The notes under the pieces: model-generated
What the model saw: the letters and a program-made list of their open reading frames with translations, nothing else
Database searches by the model: none
What the model was told of the DNA's origin: nothing
Program-made: the position numbers and the translations under genes
Origin: Oleispira sp036960605
GTDB taxonomy: Bacteria; Pseudomonadota; Gammaproteobacteria; Pseudomonadales; Oceanobacteraceae
Direction: 5' to 3'
Assembly (NCBI GenBank): GCA_036960605.1
Contig: JBALXI010000015.1
Span: 31,303 to 95,302, forward strand
Length of the DNA: 64,000 bases
Part shown: in pieces, positions 61,329 to 64,000 of the stretch
How the letters are laid out: the number at the start of each line of letters is the position of its first letter
Numbering within the stretch: the stretch's first letter is position 1

Positions 61329-62615
61329 ATGAAAAATTTTGTATTTATGTGCCTAGGTGGTGCGATCTCCGTTTCGGCTTTTATTGTTGGCCAAACGTTT
61401 CTATTCAATACCGAATCGAGCTCGGGCGGCGCTCTTGTTCAAAATTCGCTCTCCACAGAGTCCACCTCTCAAGAGCCAGAGATCCTCTATTGGGTGGCCC
61501 CGATGGATGCAAATTTCCGTCGTGATAAAGCGGGTCAATCGCCGATGGGAATGGATTTAGTGCCGGTCTATGCCAATGCCGGTGGTGACACTGAAAAAGG
61601 GGTCGTTCAAATTTCGGCAGCGGTCGGTAATAACCTAGGGGTTAAAGCGGCTGACGTTGAATGGACGCAGCCTGAATTACGTTTTACCAGCAGTGGCCAA
61701 GTTAATTACGCTAAAGAAAGTCTCATACACCTGCATGCGCGGACCAGTGGTTGGGTAGAAAAGCTTCATGTGAGTGATATGGGCCAACGCGTGAAAAAAG
61801 GCCAAGCCTTATACGGTATCTATTCGTTAGAATTTATTGATGCCCAAAAAGATTACCTACGGGCTTTGAATGCTCAAGATGAAAGTTTAATTCGTGCAGC
61901 AAAGAATCGTTTAAAAGCCTTACGTATCGATAATAAGGTTATCGCAAAACTTAAACGGACTAAAAAAGTCAGCCAAATCACTACCTTCTATGCGCCCCGA
62001 AGTGGCTATATTGAACAGCTTAATATCAATGAAGGCATGTACGTAAAGCCAGAAAATGCCTTGTTAACCATTGCTAATTTAAGCCAGCTGACTGTTGATG
62101 TTGAATTAGATCATCAATATGCCGCTTGGCTGAGTCAATTTCCAGGAGAGATAGAATGGGCACTAACGTCTGAACTAATGCCGACGCAAAAGTGGCAAGG
62201 TACGTTAGATTATATTTACCCGATGTTGAATGAAAAACTGCGCACAATGCGAGTTCGATTATTGGTTGATAATAAGGATCAATTATTAAAGCCGAACATG
62301 TGGCTTAATTTAAAAGGGAATATTATTGCTGCAGAAAAAGCACTATTAATTCCTAGCCAAGCACTCATCCGTACCGAAAATAAGACCCGAGTGGTGATAG
62401 CGTTAGGTGAAGGGCGTTTCAAATCAGTGGCGGTTAAAATAGGTCGATTCTTTAATCAAAAAGTAGAAGTGCTTGAAGGCTTGCAAGCAGGCGATCGTAT
62501 TGTGACCAGTGCGCAGTTCTTAATCGACTCAGAATCTAATATCGATTCTGATTTGCAGCGCATAGAAGCTTCAGATATGAGCGCTGAAAAGATGGAGAGC
62601 CATGATGATAACTAA
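61329..62615 (+). CDS. cusB: Cus-type RND periplasmic adaptor (CusB-like)
   Basis: 428 residues. N-terminal signal/anchor (FVFMCLGGAISVSAFIVGQ), heavy-metal-binding domain YWVAPMDANFRRDKAGQSPM with GMDLVPVY, then adaptor barrel and lipoyl/hairpin parts (HARTSGWVEKLHVSDMGQRVKKGQALYGIYS; IEQLNINEGMYVKPEN) as in CusB. The YHS-like Met-rich start is typical of copper/silver adaptors. It joins the inner-membrane pump CusA with an outer-membrane channel. Stop overlaps the cusA start by about 14 bases. No cusC/cusF gene is in view; they may lie to the right. Confidence 0.93.
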   Translation: MKNFVFMCLGGAISVSAFIVGQTFLFNTESSSGGALVQNSLSTESTSQEPEILYWVAPMDANFRRDKAGQSPMGMDLVPVYANAGGDTEKGVVQISAAVGNNLGVKAADVEWTQPELRFTSSGQVNYAKESLIHLHARTSGWVEKLHVSDMGQRVKKGQALYGIYSLEFIDAQKDYLRALNAQDESLIRAAKNRLKALRIDNKVIAKLKRTKKVSQITTFYAPRSGYIEQLNINEGMYVKPENALLTIANLSQLTVDVELDHQYAAWLSQFPGEIEWALTSELMPTQKWQGTLDYIYPMLNEKLRTMRVRLLVDNKDQLLKPNMWLNLKGNIIAAEKALLIPSQALIRTENKTRVVIALGEGRFKSVAVKIGRFFNQKVEVLEGLQAGDRIVTSAQFLIDSESNIDSDLQRIEASDMSAEKMESHDDN

Positions 62616-64000
62616 GATAATTCATTGGTCTATCCTCAATCGAGTTTGGGTATTATTAATAACCGCGCTTATTGTGATTGCTGGCGGTTTTGCTATAAAA
62701 AATACAGCTGTCGATGCCATTCCGGATTTATCCGATGTGCAGGTCATTATAAAAACCTCTTATCCTGGGCAAGCTCCACAGGTTGTGCAAGATCAAGTGA
62801 CCTATCCTCTCACCACGGCGATGTTGTCTGTGCCAGGGGCGAAAACAGTGCGCGGGTATTCATTTTTTGGTGATTCGTATGTGTACATAATTTTTGATGA
62901 TGATACCGATTTATATTGGGCCCGTAGCCGAGTTTTAGAATATTTAAGCCAAGTAACCGATAGCCTTCCTGATAATGCCAAGCCGCAACTTGGGCCCGAT
63001 GCTACCGGCGTCGGTTGGGTGTTTATCTATGCGCTTACGGATACCAGCGGCCAGTTAGATTTAGCTGAATTACGCTCCTTGCAAGATTGGTATTTAAAGT
63101 ACGAGTTGCAAACTGTGGCAGGGGTTTCAGAAGTCGCTGCGGTTGGCGGCATGGTAAAGCAATACCAAGTACAAGTTGATCCGCATAAATTACGTGCGTA
63201 TGGCATCCCACTATCTCTATTACAAACGGCCATACAGCAGGGTAACCAAGAAGTGGGGGCCTCTGTTGTAGAAATGGCAGAAGCGGAATATATGATTCGT
63301 GCCACGGGCTATATCTCTAGCCGTGAAGATTTAGAAAATATTCCGTTGGGAGTGGTAGAGAATGGTCAGCCATTATTTTTAACCGATGTCGCGACGATTG
63401 TTGAGGGTCCACAGATGCGTCGTGGGATCAGCGAACTGGATGGCGAAGGGGAAGTTGTGGGTGGCATCGTCGTCATGCGTTCCGGTGAAAATGCACAAAA
63501 AACAATCATTGCGGTAAAAGAAAAGCTAGAGCAATTAAAAGCCGGTTTGCCAGCAGGGGTTGAAGTGGTCACTGTTTATGATCGCTCTGATTTAATCGAT
63601 GCCGCGATCGATAATCTTTGGGAAAAACTGGGTGAAGAACTCATTATGGTTGCGCTCGCCTGCATTCTATTTTTATTGCATGTGCGCTCCGCATTAGTGG
63701 CTGTTATTAGTTTACCTATCGGCATATTAATCGCTTTTATTATCATGTATTTTCAAGGCCTGAACGCAAATATTATGTCCCTGGCTGGAATTGCGATTGC
63801 GATTGGCGTGATGGTCGATGGTGCTATTGTGATGATCGAAAATATGCATAAACATATGGAGCGCGCGATACACAAAGGCACGCCGCTTAATGATGATAAT
63901 CGCTGGCAGCTTGTGGCTAAGGCCGCGAGTGAAGTAGGACCTTCATTATTTTTTAGCTTGTTGATTATCACTATCAGCTTTTTACCGGTATTTACCTTAG
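62602..64000 (+). CDS. cusA: RND copper/silver efflux pump CusA, cut by window end
   Basis: Open from ATG 62602 (or 62605, better spaced from GGAG 62594-62597) to the window edge: about 466 of the usual roughly 1040 residues. Starts MITKIIHWSILNRVWVLLITALIVIAGGF, and has the porter domain with DAIPDLSDVQVIIKTSYPG, PGAKTVRGYSFFGDSYVYIIF and LGPDATGVGWVFIYAL. TM4 region carries IAIAIGVMVDGAIVMIENMHKHME, where D-G-A and E belong to the proton relay of heavy-metal pumps. CusA expels Cu(I)/Ag(I). Coupled to cusB by a 14-base overlap. Confidence 0.95.
   Translation, partial: MMITKIIHWSILNRVWVLLITALIVIAGGFAIKNTAVDAIPDLSDVQVIIKTSYPGQAPQVVQDQVTYPLTTAMLSVPGAKTVRGYSFFGDSYVYIIFDDDTDLYWARSRVLEYLSQVTDSLPDNAKPQLGPDATGVGWVFIYALTDTSGQLDLAELRSLQDWYLKYELQTVAGVSEVAAVGGMVKQYQVQVDPHKLRAYGIPLSLLQTAIQQGNQEVGASVVEMAEAEYMIRATGYISSREDLENIPLGVVENGQPLFLTDVATIVEGPQMRRGISELDGEGEVVGGIVVMRSGENAQKTIIAVKEKLEQLKAGLPAGVEVVTVYDRSDLIDAAIDNLWEKLGEELIMVALACILFLLHVRSALVAVISLPIGILIAFIIMYFQGLNANIMSLAGIAIAIGVMVDGAIVMIENMHKHMERAIHKGTPLNDDNRWQLVAKAASEVGPSLFFSLLIITISFLPVFTL

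Noticed and set aside
62625..62873. 82-codon frame inside cusA
   Set aside because: Out-of-frame shadow; the true cusA frame is open through to the window end.
1..64000. tRNA, rRNA, CRISPR arrays, IS elements, integrases
   Set aside because: Looked for by eye and none recognised; a computed scan would be needed to exclude degenerate forms.

Overview
The window reads as chromosome from a marine-type gammaproteobacterium, probably an oil- or lipid-using Oceanospirillales (Oleispira/Thalassolituus/Bermanella-like). This is inferred from the moderately AT-rich sequence, the lipase plus lipase-foldase pair, the TatT-like lipoprotein, the glucosylglycerate solute genes, and many c-di-GMP and Pst/Pho genes. 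No rRNA, tRNA, CRISPR array, insertion sequence or prophage was seen. Both ends cut genes: a TatT-like lipoprotein on the left and cusA on the right.

Left third (1-18 kb), envelope sensing and c-di-GMP: a PilZ-DUF1631-GGDEF-EAL protein with degenerate catalytic motifs, rhodanese, K+ channel, ComFB-like protein, CpxR/CpxA-like two-component pair, nitronate monooxygenase-like enzyme, a CHASE-GGDEF cyclase that appears to start at an ATC codon, secreted lipase with its foldase, and a PAS-GGDEF-EAL protein. At 17.8-21.7 kb tesA is divergent from ybbA-ybbP with overlapping 5' ends. A CobW GTPase, a porin and a family-3 solute-binding protein follow.

Middle (24.9-34.1 kb), phosphate regulon: phoB-phoR, then on the opposite strand a porin and pstS-pstC-pstA-pstB-phoU. 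PhoB-box-like repeats lie before phoB, before the porin (four half-sites) and before pstS (about ten half-sites, mostly at exact 11-bp spacing). Terminator-like hairpins separate the units. Next (34.3-39.2 kb) is a compact glucosylglycerate module: glycerate kinase, sugar-phosphoglycerate phosphatase, GpgS-type synthase and GH13 phosphorylase. Together these could both make and recycle the solute. A large alpha-dioxygenase-like haem peroxidase follows on the minus strand.

The most distinctive region is 42.4-53.0 kb, a seven-gene same-strand cluster: DUF2170 protein with a ribbon-helix-helix-like N-terminus (YjfI), PspA/IM30-like protein (YjfJ), small TerB-like helical protein, YqiJ-like OB-fold membrane protein, YqiK-like flotillin, an 1810-residue DUF3686-AAA ATPase and a double zinc-ribbon protein. 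It looks like a membrane-remodelling or envelope-stress system resembling ESCRT-III (IM30) plus an AAA motor plus a flotillin raft. Its promoter carries three near-identical TTACATGTAA palindromes, one inside the -35/-10 spacer, which suggests autoregulation.

Right end (53-64 kb): a chemoreceptor with duplicated CHASE3 domains; a nitric-oxide module (single-domain globin, NorR/FhpR, two NorR-type sites and a sigma-54 promoter driving a PpyR-like membrane protein, NnrS and then flavohaemoglobin Hmp); and a Cus-type copper/silver efflux operon led by a Cys-rich secreted protein. All domain assignments come from reading the sequence and remembered family knowledge; no database search was run.
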